Shown here: positions 1 through 7,225 of the stretch, piece by piece
Position numbering within the stretch: the stretch's first letter is position 1
Layout of the letters: each line of letters opens with the position of its first letter
Source: Burkholderia sp. Ac-20365
GTDB taxonomy: Bacteria > Pseudomonadota > Gammaproteobacteria > Burkholderiales > Burkholderiaceae
Length of the DNA: 64,000 bases
Assembly: GCF_017104715.1 (NCBI RefSeq)
Contig: NZ_JAAGPI010000004.1
Coordinates: 62,001-126,000, forward strand
Reading direction: 5' to 3'
The notes under the pieces: generated by a model
Databases searched by the model: none
Seen by the model: only the letters and a program-made list of their open reading frames with translations
Told to the model about the DNA's origin: nothing
Program-made: the position numbers and the translations under genes

Positions 1-2
1 GC

Positions 3-236
3 GTCCTCTCCGTGCTGATGTCCCGTGCATGGCTGGATAGCAATCGCCGCTTGCACGTCGATTTCCGGGAGCGGTTGAAGGCTTACGCTGTCACGCAGAC
101 GGATGTGCCGGCAGGGGCCTTCAGGTCGTCAGGAACAGAAGTCGCTACCGTTCACCTTCTCATCCAAAGCGCCGCGCATCAGGCTCACGTGCCTCAGGCT
201 GTATCGCAAGGAGAACTGGAACTCGAAGCGGCGTAG
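3..236 (+). CDS. 3' fragment of an unidentified protein
   Basis: The frame is open from the first bases of the window to a TAG stop at 234-236, giving 77 residues of a C-terminus whose start lies outside the window. Codon third positions are GC-rich like the neighbouring genes. I see no recognisable motif. A 12-bp perfect hairpin lies 90 bases downstream and may end transcription. It could be a chance open frame. Confidence 0.35.
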   Translation, partial: VLSVLMSRAWLDSNRRLHVDFRERLKAYAVTQTDVPAGAFRSSGTEVATVHLLIQSAAHQAHVPQAVSQGELELEAA

Positions 237-327
237 TGCTGAGAGGTGGCGTCGGGGTCCAATGCTCCGGACACGCTCGCCCAAGGAAATGATGGTTTGT
301 CTCGAGGCCCTCATCAGGCTCTCTCTC

Positions 328-356
328 GCTGATCCTGCCCGCTCGGCAGGATCAGC
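328..356. terminator. 12-bp perfect hairpin between convergent frames
   Basis: GCTGATCCTGCC (328-339) and GGCAGGATCAGC (345-356) are perfect inverted repeats around a 5-base loop. It lies between the fragment ending at 236 and the convergent - strand gene ending at 420, which fits a shared terminator. It lacks a clean U-tract on either strand. Confidence 0.5.
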
Positions 357-419
357 ACTCTCTGCTCCCTTGCGTTTCAAGCTGGCAGGGGCGTTGCCCC
401 GTCGGCTGCACCGTCTAGG

Positions 420-1565
420 TCACGGTTCCTTGGTGGTCCCGCTATTCCGTTCTTCGGGCGAGTCTGCCGCCGAGGCCACCTTCCGCGTTGCTCTCTTCCG
501 CGTGCGCTGCCTCATTTTTTCACCCAGGAGGTCAGCAGGCTGCGACAGCTTTTGTAGCAACGCGAACTGCTCCTTGATAAACACCCGGGTATAGCCGGCC
601 GCCAGCGCCTCGTCGAGGCCGACATGCCCTTGCTGAACCATTGCCCGCATGATGTACATAATCGCGCGGTCAACGATAAGATGCTTGTCCATGCCCGGCA
701 TCCTTCGACTGATCAGATCAAGGTTTCGCCACGTCTCTTCATTCATTGAGTAGGGGCGACTGGGTAGCTCGTCCCGAAGCGTTTTCGCCGCAAGGGCGAG
801 GTCGGAATGCGTCAGGTGGATGCCAAGCCGGTTGGCCGCTTTGCGTATGCTAGCCTTGAGAGGGACAGCACCCGCCAACTCGAGTTTGATCTGGGCGAGG
901 CGTTGGGGTGAAAGGCCGTTATCGACGCGCCTGCTACGAAGCAACTCCACGGCAGTATCAATCTGCGCGAGAAACGGCAGCTTGATGCCCATCTGCTCCG
1001 CGAGCGCCTTCATCAGTGATGGATTGGCGCGAAGGCCAGAGTTCCGCGCGGCGTCCAGGACCTGATTATCGGCACACTTCGTCTCGGTGTTCATCAGGCG
1101 ACACAGTTCGGTCACGTTGACCAACCAGATCTTTCGTCGATGCACCTTCAATCGTTCAACTACGTCCTGCGCCGTCCATGTCTTCATGGTCGGCGTGGAC
1201 CGCTTGAGGAATGCAGCGGCGCTCTCGGGCGACAGCGCGTTGCCGTACGGATAGAGCGCGGAGGCAAGGCGTCGGTGGTCTGCGGTTCTCAGCTTCACGT
1301 CCAGGACGCCGCACAGCATTTCAATCGCTGGAACGTTGATCGGCGTATTGAGTCCGATTGCGCGAATCAGCGTCAGGCGTTCTTCGTCAGTCTCGATAGC
1401 TTTTCGCGTCAAAATCTCGACCGCATGCCGAAGCTCATCAGCACTCAGCCGGTCGCGCACGGTTGGAATATCCGCATTGGCGTCGCCCGCATCGGATCGG
1501 CCGGGCGAGTCCTGCAGGCCGTATGGCGAGCTCTCCACCTGGTCGTTCTGGTCTGTAAAGTCCAT
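420..1565 (-). CDS. Hypothetical protein (381 aa)
   Basis: I do not recognise this protein. The start at 1565 is preferred because GGAAAG lies at ribosome-binding distance. An in-frame ATG at 1580 and a longer frame to 1721 have poorer signals. The N-terminus is acidic and polar (MDFTDQNDQVESS). The middle is rich in short amphipathic helices, and the C-terminus is strongly basic (KMRQRTRKRATRKV), which would fit nucleic-acid binding. There is no signal peptide or membrane segment. It lies downstream of the AAA+ ATPase gene on the same strand, with a terminator-like hairpin at 1752-1773 between them, so it is probably a separate transcript. Confidence 0.75.
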   Translation of the reverse strand: MDFTDQNDQVESSPYGLQDSPGRSDAGDANADIPTVRDRLSADELRHAVEILTRKAIETDEERLTLIRAIGLNTPINVPAIEMLCGVLDVKLRTADHRRLASALYPYGNALSPESAAAFLKRSTPTMKTWTAQDVVERLKVHRRKIWLVNVTELCRLMNTETKCADNQVLDAARNSGLRANPSLMKALAEQMGIKLPFLAQIDTAVELLRSRRVDNGLSPQRLAQIKLELAGAVPLKASIRKAANRLGIHLTHSDLALAAKTLRDELPSRPYSMNEETWRNLDLISRRMPGMDKHLIVDRAIMYIMRAMVQQGHVGLDEALAAGYTRVFIKEQFALLQKLSQPADLLGEKMRQRTRKRATRKVASAADSPEERNSGTTKEP

Positions 1566-1751
1566 CAGCTGACTTTCCATCAAGGTTTCTGTCAAATTGC
1601 CGAAAGCGCACCCAACTGATTGTTGGTTTCGCCTGGCACCCATTTTCTGGCGCACAGGAATCTCTTTCGGCAAGATCCTGGGAAATTTCAGTCGACAGCG
1701 CGAGCGGTCGTCGCACCGCACGCAACACGGAAGGGAAAGCCAAAGGGAAGG

Positions 1752-1773
1752 GGTGCGGCTTCACAGCCGCACC
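1752..1773 (-). terminator. Terminator hairpin after the AAA+ gene
   Basis: GGTGCGGCT (1752-1760) pairs perfectly with AGCCGCACC (1765-1773) around a 4-base loop. It sits just past the stop of the - strand AAA+ gene, and in that direction is followed by a pyrimidine-rich stretch (CCCTTCCCTTT). Confidence 0.65.
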
Positions 1774-1777
1774 GGCC

Positions 1778-3730
1778 TTAGGGCTGCGTGGAAGTTGTCG
1801 CCACGAGTACGACCCGCGCCGCCGCGCTCACATCATCCGGGCCGATTTGCGCGACGTCGTGGCGAAGCGCACGCAGCGCGGCGTTATCGACCGCTTTTTG
1901 CAGCACTTCGTCCGCGTCTGCAATCGAGCGTCCGGCGAGGACTTCGATCAGACGGTCTGCCGTGCCCGGCAAGATCTCGAATTTTCCAGCCACGACCGCG
2001 ACCAGTCGCGCGTTCAGGTAGCCAACCATATCCTTTTCGCCCGGTACATCGAACAGGATCTTCTCGGCGAAACGCCCGCCGCGAAGCGCTGCGGGATCCA
2101 GCCGGTCAAAATGGTTCGTCGCCGCGATATACACCACGTCCCGAACCCGTCCGCCGCCACCGTCGAGCGTCGTGAGGATCTTGTTCGTCAACGTCCCGAC
2201 GTTCGAATACTGCCGGTCGCGCAAAATATCGTCCGCCTCGTCGATGAAAACGATGGCCGGACGGATATCTCTCGCTTCGCGCACAAGGGCATCCCACGAT
2301 TCGGGCTTGGCCATGATTTCGGCACCCGTGGTTTTCAGGAACGCAAAGCCGCTCTCCTTGGCCAGCGCCATCGCGCCGCCCGTTTTACCCGTCCCGGGAG
2401 GGCCGTAGAACACGAGTCCCGCCGGAATCCGGCCACCGATCTTTTCCAGTCGATGAACGTTCTTCATCTTGTAGGCGAGATCCTGCAGCGCATCCCGCGA
2501 CTGCGCCGGCATGATGATCTCGTCGATCGACTTCACGTTCTCAGGCAGCTTGCCGCGTCGGCCCACCATCAACCGCATGGCCTGCATTCCAACGTCGAAG
2601 GACATCTTCCCGGCACTGATCACACCATCGCGCCGCATGTCGCTCAACTGTCCGCCGAGTGCCGTCAGACGGCTTGCGCTGAATCCCTCCCAGCGCTGTG
2701 CAAGGCTCGCAAGCGCTTCCGGGTCGACCGCGGCATAGCCGAGTGCCTCTCCAATGCTCTTGCGAAGGATGGCTGCCCGCGCTTCTTCGTCCGGCGGCGG
2801 GATCTCGATCTTGAAATCGAAACGGCCTTCCCGGATCGCGGCGCTATCGAGCCGCTCAAGAAAGTTCGTGGCTGCGACGAGGACCACGCGCGAGCCGCGC
2901 AAGGAGACGACCTCGGTCAGCATCACGTTGGTCAGGTCCTGATCCATATGATGCGCGCCGCCATCGCGCGGCTTCACGAACGAGTCATACTCGTCGACAA
3001 ACAGGACACAGACACCCACCCGCTTGGCCTGTTCGAACACAGCCTTGACCTTCTGTGGTGTCTCGTTCACGAACTTCGAGGCAGTGTCTCCGTAGGCGAT
3101 CGAAAAGAACGGCACGTTCAGTTCACCCGCAAGAGCCTCGGCAAACATCGTCTTGCCGTTGCCGGGCTCGCCAAAGAGCATCATGCCATTCCGGTTACCC
3201 GCCTGGCCGCCGACAATCTCCTGCGCGGATGCGTACAGACGCTTCTTCGTGTCGGCCATGCCGACGATGTCCGCAAAGGTGTAGCGTGCTCGCTGGATGC
3301 GGTGGTCGTAGCTGTACTCCTGCGCCGGTTGCTGAGCCGCCGGCTGGGCCGCCGCCCCCTGTGCGGACGACATCTGCGGCGTGTACGTGCCTTGGCCCGT
3401 GACGCGCTCCAGACGGCGATGCTGGTAGATCATGCCCATAAAGGCGAGACCCCAGACAAACGCGCCGTACATGCTGTATTCATTGAATGCAAACAGCAGC
3501 CGCAGCAGCCCGACGCTGAGTACAGCGAACGCGGCCTGCGTCCAGCCCCAATGATTGCGTCGCTTGAGCCACACCGCTGCAGCCGCAACGATCGTGAGGG
3601 CGAGCATCTGCTGGCTGGCCTCGATGCTCATGCGCACACCCTCCTGGAGCGAGCTGAAAATCATCGTCGCCAGGATCGCCGCAGGCGCCCAGAAAAACAT
3701 CCCAAAAAAGATTCGAAAAAACTCGAGCAT
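1778..3730 (-). CDS. Membrane-anchored tandem AAA+ ATPase
   Basis: This 650-residue protein has hydrophobic segments at about 10-27, 42-55, 66-82 and 88-102, then a Gln/Ala linker and two AAA+ modules. Module 1 has Walker A GEPGNGKT (187-194) and Walker B LFVDEY (about 243-248). Module 2 has Walker A GPPGTGKT (443-450) and Walker B VFIDEAD (about 494-500). Both keep a GRF segment typical of AAA substrate-remodelling ATPases (FtsH/Cdc48-like). No zinc-protease HExxH motif is present, so it is not FtsH. A role in membrane-associated protein remodelling, perhaps in conjugation or partition, is inference. The stop overlaps no neighbour, and the promoter should lie in 3731-4046. Confidence 0.9.
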   Translation of the reverse strand: MLEFFRIFFGMFFWAPAAILATMIFSSLQEGVRMSIEASQQMLALTIVAAAAVWLKRRNHWGWTQAAFAVLSVGLLRLLFAFNEYSMYGAFVWGLAFMGMIYQHRRLERVTGQGTYTPQMSSAQGAAAQPAAQQPAQEYSYDHRIQRARYTFADIVGMADTKKRLYASAQEIVGGQAGNRNGMMLFGEPGNGKTMFAEALAGELNVPFFSIAYGDTASKFVNETPQKVKAVFEQAKRVGVCVLFVDEYDSFVKPRDGGAHHMDQDLTNVMLTEVVSLRGSRVVLVAATNFLERLDSAAIREGRFDFKIEIPPPDEEARAAILRKSIGEALGYAAVDPEALASLAQRWEGFSASRLTALGGQLSDMRRDGVISAGKMSFDVGMQAMRLMVGRRGKLPENVKSIDEIIMPAQSRDALQDLAYKMKNVHRLEKIGGRIPAGLVFYGPPGTGKTGGAMALAKESGFAFLKTTGAEIMAKPESWDALVREARDIRPAIVFIDEADDILRDRQYSNVGTLTNKILTTLDGGGGRVRDVVYIAATNHFDRLDPAALRGGRFAEKILFDVPGEKDMVGYLNARLVAVVAGKFEILPGTADRLIEVLAGRSIADADEVLQKAVDNAALRALRHDVAQIGPDDVSAAARVVLVATTSTQP

Positions 3731-4046
3731 CTAGCACCTCGATTCTTGATCCCGGTAGCGATCGACGTTGCCGCTATCAGCACGCTCGCTACCCTCTGAT
3801 CTGATTGTGCAGCCTATTTTATTCGACGCAAGTCGACGCCCATTCTGCGCCGTACACCTTTAACGTTGAGCCACCCCGGAACACATCTGCCTCGTAATGC
3901 AAGCTCGAAGAAGGAATGCTCCCGATCCGACCTCCGACGACACGATTTCACTTCACACCATCGACGTCTTCCGATAATATTCCCACACCTTTGTGGTCCT
4001 CTTTCTTTTAGCCGCCGGCGCGGCATGACGTGAAAAGGAGGACGCA
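3731..4046. other. Divergent intergenic region
   Basis: This 316-base gap separates the - strand AAA+ gene from a + strand gene run. I see no convincing protein here; the small - strand frame at 3814-4026 is Arg-rich and lacks a ribosome site. The right end (3983-4046) holds a structured leader, listed separately. An AT-rich GATAATATT at about 3974 might be part of a promoter, but no convincing -35 box accompanies it. Confidence 0.6.
3983..4046 (+). promoter_or_regulatory. Structured leader sequestering the SD of the 4047 gene
   Basis: CCACA/TGTGG (3983-3987, 3992-3996) forms a hairpin followed by a pyrimidine tract. GTCCTC (3996-4001) can pair with GAGGAC (4038-4043), which contains the Shine-Dalgarno. 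Between them sits the inner hairpin GCCGC-CGGC-GCGGC (4011-4024) followed by A. This is one member of the leader family described in the findings. Confidence 0.6.
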
Positions 4047-4508
4047 GTGCAAATACCTGTTCCTGAAACTGGGAACCGCTCCTTCGAGCGTGTTCTCAAG
4101 GCAATCGAACTCGATGAGTTCATCGGTCAAGCGCAGATTTCCAAATTTGTCGCCCCGAGAACGCGGACGAGCGAGGGTATCGACGGCCAGCCCGTTTATC
4201 CCCCAGGCAGTTTGCAACAACGTGATCTCGCGATTGTCCGGACTCTGTTCGTTCATCCCGATTTCATCGCCCGCGTAATCATCAACAACCCCGTATTCGA
4301 TTCCACTGAAGCACGGGTCTATCAATTCCAGAATCAAACCAGCAACGGCAACTTCGTCTACGGCATCGTCGTGACGGACAGCGCTCGCAATCTGGTCGAC
4401 TTCTGTCTTGACGCGTCGCGGCAGCAGCAGCGGCGCAATGTCCTGAAGCCTTTGATTCGCGCGATTTGCACGCCCGAGTCCCTGCAGCTTCACGGTCGAG
4501 TTCATTAA
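4047..4508 (+). CDS. Hypothetical protein (153 aa)
   Basis: I do not recognise this soluble-looking protein. It starts with GTG behind an excellent AAGGAGG site (about 4035-4041), which decides the start. The sequence has a mixed alpha/beta appearance (FIARVIINNPVFDS, GNFVYGIVVTDSARN) and no membrane segment. It is the first gene of a + strand run of small genes reaching 7207. Its SD can be paired into a leader stem, so translation may be controlled. Confidence 0.75.
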   Translation: MQIPVPETGNRSFERVLKAIELDEFIGQAQISKFVAPRTRTSEGIDGQPVYPPGSLQQRDLAIVRTLFVHPDFIARVIINNPVFDSTEARVYQFQNQTSNGNFVYGIVVTDSARNLVDFCLDASRQQQRRNVLKPLIRAICTPESLQLHGRVH

Positions 4509-4524
4509 GTTCAGTCGCAGTATT

Positions 4525-4577
4525 CAATCGCAATTCATCTGGCCCAGTCTCCGGGCCGAATTCACAGAGGAAAATTC
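4525..4577 (+). promoter_or_regulatory. Structured leader before the 4581 gene
   Basis: Inner hairpin GGCCC (4541-4545) with GGGCC (4553-4557). The flanking TTCATCT (4534-4540) pairs at 6 of 7 positions with AGAGGAA (4566-4572), which holds the SD. Same geometry as the other leaders, different sequence. Confidence 0.5.
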
Positions 4578-4580
4578 ATC

Positions 4581-5024
4581 ATGTCTCAAAAAGGCTCGCG
4601 CAAAGAGCGCCTGTTGATCGCTGACGTCCGTACGCATTGCGGTTCGCAATTCGCTCGCCTGTTCCAGACGAGCAGTTCGAAGCATGACAAGCCCGTCTTC
4701 ATCTGGGAGGCGGGCACGACGGTGCCGTACAGCGCAAACGCAATCGGCGAAGGTGAAATTACCGCGGATACCGCCGCGGAAGCCATCCCGCTGTTCCAGA
4801 AGCACCTGTTCGAAGCGAAAGTGATCCCGAATGCGGCGTTCCGCACCGGCACGCATCTCTCGTCGATCCTCGTGCAGTTCAAACCGAAAGCGAAAGACGA
4901 GAGCGTCTGCGCGCTCCTCCAGCCGTATGGCGGCGCGCATCTGATCCGTCCGATGGCAGCGGCAGCACTGCTCGCGCGTCAGGCGGCGGAGCAGGCTGCG
5001 CAGCATGTCGCGGTGGCGGCATGA
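4581..5024 (+). CDS. Hypothetical protein (147 aa)
   Basis: I do not recognise this protein. It starts at ATG with AGAGGAAAA upstream. The N-terminus is basic (MSQKGSRKERLL), the middle has mixed strand/helix character, and the C-terminus is an Ala-rich helix. No signal peptide or membrane helix is seen. The stop overlaps the start of the next gene (ATGA), which indicates translational coupling. Confidence 0.75.
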   Translation: MSQKGSRKERLLIADVRTHCGSQFARLFQTSSSKHDKPVFIWEAGTTVPYSANAIGEGEITADTAAEAIPLFQKHLFEAKVIPNAAFRTGTHLSSILVQFKPKAKDESVCALLQPYGGAHLIRPMAAAALLARQAAEQAAQHVAVAA

Positions 5025-5344
5025 GCGCAGCAGCGCAGGCGCCCGCTCCGAAGTCGATCGACACCAGTGTCCTGATGTCGCCATGCGCGAGCAGAGCGGA
5101 TGTGCTCAGGCTCATCCGCGAAGCGGACGCGCCGGCGAACGACGGGTCCGGATTCATCGTGCTGCTGAAAATCCACTCCGGGGATTTCTTCCGTGGCGCG
5201 CTAGTCGGTCTTATCGATGAAATCGACGCCACAGGAAAGCTCACGCTTGAGTTGTGGGAGGGCAAGCCCGATGGTGGCGGCCCGATCGGAGCCGATCTGA
5301 CGGTCGATCTCGACAAGATCGGGCAGGCAGGAATCGAGTGGTAG
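5021..5344 (+). CDS. Hypothetical protein (107 aa)
   Basis: I do not recognise this small acidic protein. It overlaps the preceding gene by four bases (ATGA), so the two are probably translated together. The C-terminal half has alternating beta-like segments (GFIVLLKI, GKLTLELWEG). A strong terminator follows the stop directly at 5349-5377. Confidence 0.75.
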   Translation: MSAAAQAPAPKSIDTSVLMSPCASRADVLRLIREADAPANDGSGFIVLLKIHSGDFFRGALVGLIDEIDATGKLTLELWEGKPDGGGPIGADLTVDLDKIGQAGIEW

Positions 5345-5348
5345 AGAA

Positions 5349-5377
5349 GGGCGCGCGTAGTACAGCGCGCCCTTTTT
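5349..5377 (+). terminator. Rho-independent terminator
   Basis: GGGCGCGC (5349-5356) and GCGCGCCC (5365-5372) form an 8-bp stem followed by TTTTT. It ends the 4047-5344 run and also lies just upstream of the leader of the DUF932-type gene. Confidence 0.85.
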
Positions 5378-5383
5378 CACATC

Positions 5384-5427
5384 AACTTTCAATCGGCGTC
5401 TATCGCCACATCAACGGAGAAATCTCC
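5384..5427 (+). promoter_or_regulatory. Leader of the DUF932-type gene
   Basis: After the terminator U-tract come TTTCAATC, a GGCG-TCTAT-CGCC hairpin, then ACATCAAC and the SD. The SD GGAG can also pair with CTCC next to the start codon (GGAGAAATCTCC). It keeps the same order of parts as the other leaders, with the hairpin base order inverted. Confidence 0.45.
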
Positions 5428-6405
5428 ATGCCGCATCTGATTACTCAGCGCCAGCAAAATTTCGCTGAAATGGCCTTTCGCGGTTTGCAGCCGTGGCACG
5501 GGTTGGGGCAACAGGTAAGATCTGGCGCGAGTCTGGATGAATGGCGTAAGGCAGCCGGGCTGGACTGGGAGATCTTGCGATCGCCAGTCAAGTTCGAGCA
5601 TGGCTCGCTTCGCACCTTCCGGGCGCACGACGTTCTCTATCGCAACGACAACTCGATGCCAATAAGCATCGTCTCGCCGCGATACCGTATCGTCCAGCCC
5701 CGAGAAGCATTGGCATTCTTCGAAGACCTGGTGACCAGTGCCGGCTTCGAGATCGAAACGGCCGGATCACTGGCGGGTGGCAAGCGGATCTGGGTTCTCG
5801 CCCGCACGGGCTTCGCTGGTGAAGTTGTCCCGTCGGACGACGTTACAGGCTATCTGCTGCTAGCGACCAGCTATGACGGAAACATGGCAACGATAGCTCA
5901 GTTTACGAGTGTTCGAGTCGTTTGCGCAAACACTCTACAACTTGTGCTAAACGGTGACACCAGCTGCTCGGTTCGCATCCGCCACTCGACCGAGTTCGAA
6001 GCCGACAAGGTCAAGGACGCACTGGGCATCGCAGCGAAGGACGCATGGGACTTGTTCATGAAGCGCATGCAAATCCTGGCGAACCTGAGGTTGACGTCGA
6101 GCGATTTCGGTGACGTTGTCCGTGATCTGATCCGCCCGCGCGTGTCGCCCGACAAGCGGAAGATCGTCGACGACACCGACGGCTTCAAGAAAATCATGGC
6201 GCTGTTCAACGGCCACGGCCGCGGCTCGCTCCTCGACGGATGCCGCGAAACGGCTTGGGGCGGCATCAACGCGATCACCCAATGGGTGGATCACGAGGTC
6301 GCTGCCCGTAGTCGCGAAAATCGCCTGACCAGCGCATGGTTCGGCGCGGGCGCGCGCCTGAAGGAAGAGGCGACCCTCAAGCTGCTCGAGCTCGCTGGCC
6401 AGTAG
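5428..6405 (+). CDS. DUF932 / phage-plasmid-like protein
   Basis: This 325-residue protein resembles the DUF932 family (phage/plasmid-like protein, TIGR03299 type). Family hallmarks seen are an N-terminal segment ending PWHGLGQQV, the stretch MPISIVSPRYRIVQPREAL and a later VCANTLQL. The family is common on plasmids and phages, and its biochemical function is not established. The start at 5428 follows ACGGAGAAA; a longer in-frame extension to 5254 overlaps the previous gene and the terminator and is rejected. A terminator follows at 6421-6450. Confidence 0.85.
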   Translation: MPHLITQRQQNFAEMAFRGLQPWHGLGQQVRSGASLDEWRKAAGLDWEILRSPVKFEHGSLRTFRAHDVLYRNDNSMPISIVSPRYRIVQPREALAFFEDLVTSAGFEIETAGSLAGGKRIWVLARTGFAGEVVPSDDVTGYLLLATSYDGNMATIAQFTSVRVVCANTLQLVLNGDTSCSVRIRHSTEFEADKVKDALGIAAKDAWDLFMKRMQILANLRLTSSDFGDVVRDLIRPRVSPDKRKIVDDTDGFKKIMALFNGHGRGSLLDGCRETAWGGINAITQWVDHEVAARSRENRLTSAWFGAGARLKEEATLKLLELAGQ

Positions 6406-6420
6406 AAATGTAGCAATAAG

Positions 6421-6450
6421 GCTCCCCGCTTCCGGGGAGCTTCTTTCTGC
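6421..6450 (+). terminator. Rho-independent terminator after the DUF932 gene
   Basis: GCTCCCCG (6421-6428) and CGGGGAGC (6433-6440) form an 8-bp stem with a CTTC loop, followed by TTCTTTCT. Confidence 0.85.
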
Positions 6451-6523
6451 GCGGTCGTCGCGACTGTGTACAAAGAAGCTCTTGCTCTATCCCTTCGACC
6501 TACCCAACTACGAAGAGGTTACC

Positions 6524-6877
6524 GTGCAACGCCAAACCGACTGCGTGCTTGCCTTGATCGTCACAAATGCCCTTCGTGACATTTCCATCGGCGAATCGAT
6601 TGAATGCCAGGTGCTTGCGGCACCGATGGATCCTGATGTCGACGACGCGATTACCTGGCAACCGGCCCGGTTGGGCATCGACAGCGGGATCGTGCAGCTG
6701 GTTGGCGCAAGCGGCACCGGCATTCTCAATCACGAGCAGGCGTCCGGCACCACGCTGTTTCTGCGGCTGCCCGTCGCACAAATCGAAGTGCCGCTCGCGA
6801 ATTCCAACCGTGTCGGGTGTGACGGACTCGTGGTGGTCAGAAGGGTGCTGTCCAACGGTGGCTACCTGGTCTCGTAG
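6524..6877 (+). CDS. Hypothetical protein (117 aa)
   Basis: I do not recognise this protein. A GTG at 6524 is chosen because GAAGAGG lies just upstream; an ATG-class start at 6482 is possible but has no ribosome site. The SD can fold into a hairpin with upstream CTTCG (CTTCG/CGAAG). The sequence is beta-rich (ARLGIDSGIVQLVGASGTG, TLFLRLPVAQIEVPL), suggesting a small compact domain. No membrane segment. Confidence 0.65.
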   Translation: MQRQTDCVLALIVTNALRDISIGESIECQVLAAPMDPDVDDAITWQPARLGIDSGIVQLVGASGTGILNHEQASGTTLFLRLPVAQIEVPLANSNRVGCDGLVVVRRVLSNGGYLVS

Positions 6878-6884
6878 CGATCGC

Positions 6885-6928
6885 GTCTTTATTGGCGCCG
6901 ACGTATTCGGCATAAGGAGAAGCAGACG
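6885..6928 (+). promoter_or_regulatory. Structured leader before the 6929 gene
   Basis: Inner hairpin GCCGA (6897-6901) with TCGGC (6907-6911) followed by A. The preceding CTTTAT can pair with ATAAGG of the ribosome site. GCGTCT and AGACG further out can also pair. Confidence 0.55.
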
Positions 6929-7207
6929 ATGAATCAGGACACTATCAACGGCATGAAGGCGGCCGCTCATACGCCCAACGCAACTTCGGGTGCGCGTGGA
7001 AAGGGTGGACAACTCGCCTCTGGCACGACGCAACGGCTCCTCGACGCGGGACATGCAAGGGACGTTACCGCCTTTGCACGAAGCATCGGTTATCGGGGGC
7101 CGCGGCGCGTCATTGTCATGGATAGCAAGGTGATCTCGCTCCGCTGGATCGACTGGGGCAGCTTCTGCGCGGCTTGCCGCGCGCGGGCCCGCCGCGAGCT
7201 TCACTGA
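6929..7207 (+). CDS. Small basic hypothetical protein (92 aa)
   Basis: I do not recognise this protein. It starts at ATG behind ATAAGGAGAAG. It is Gly/Ala/Thr-rich at the N-terminus and ends in a basic segment with two cysteines (SFCAACRARARRELH). It is the last + strand gene before the group II intron; its natural terminator is probably the hairpin at 9078-9103, now separated from it by the intron. Confidence 0.6.
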   Translation: MNQDTINGMKAAAHTPNATSGARGKGGQLASGTTQRLLDAGHARDVTAFARSIGYRGPRRVIVMDSKVISLRWIDWGSFCAACRARARRELH

Positions 7208-7225
7208 ACAGGACCGCGGTAAGCA

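Noticed and set aside
1847..3799. 650-codon + strand open frame opposite the AAA+ ATPase gene
   Set aside because: It is a shadow of the - strand gene: GC-rich codon structure keeps the opposite frame open, and the product is Arg/His-rich without domains, while the - strand shows two complete AAA+ modules.
3814..4026. 70-codon - strand frame before the 4047 gene
   Set aside because: Its start lies in the leader hairpins, it lacks a ribosome site, and it is very Arg-rich, as expected of a chance frame.
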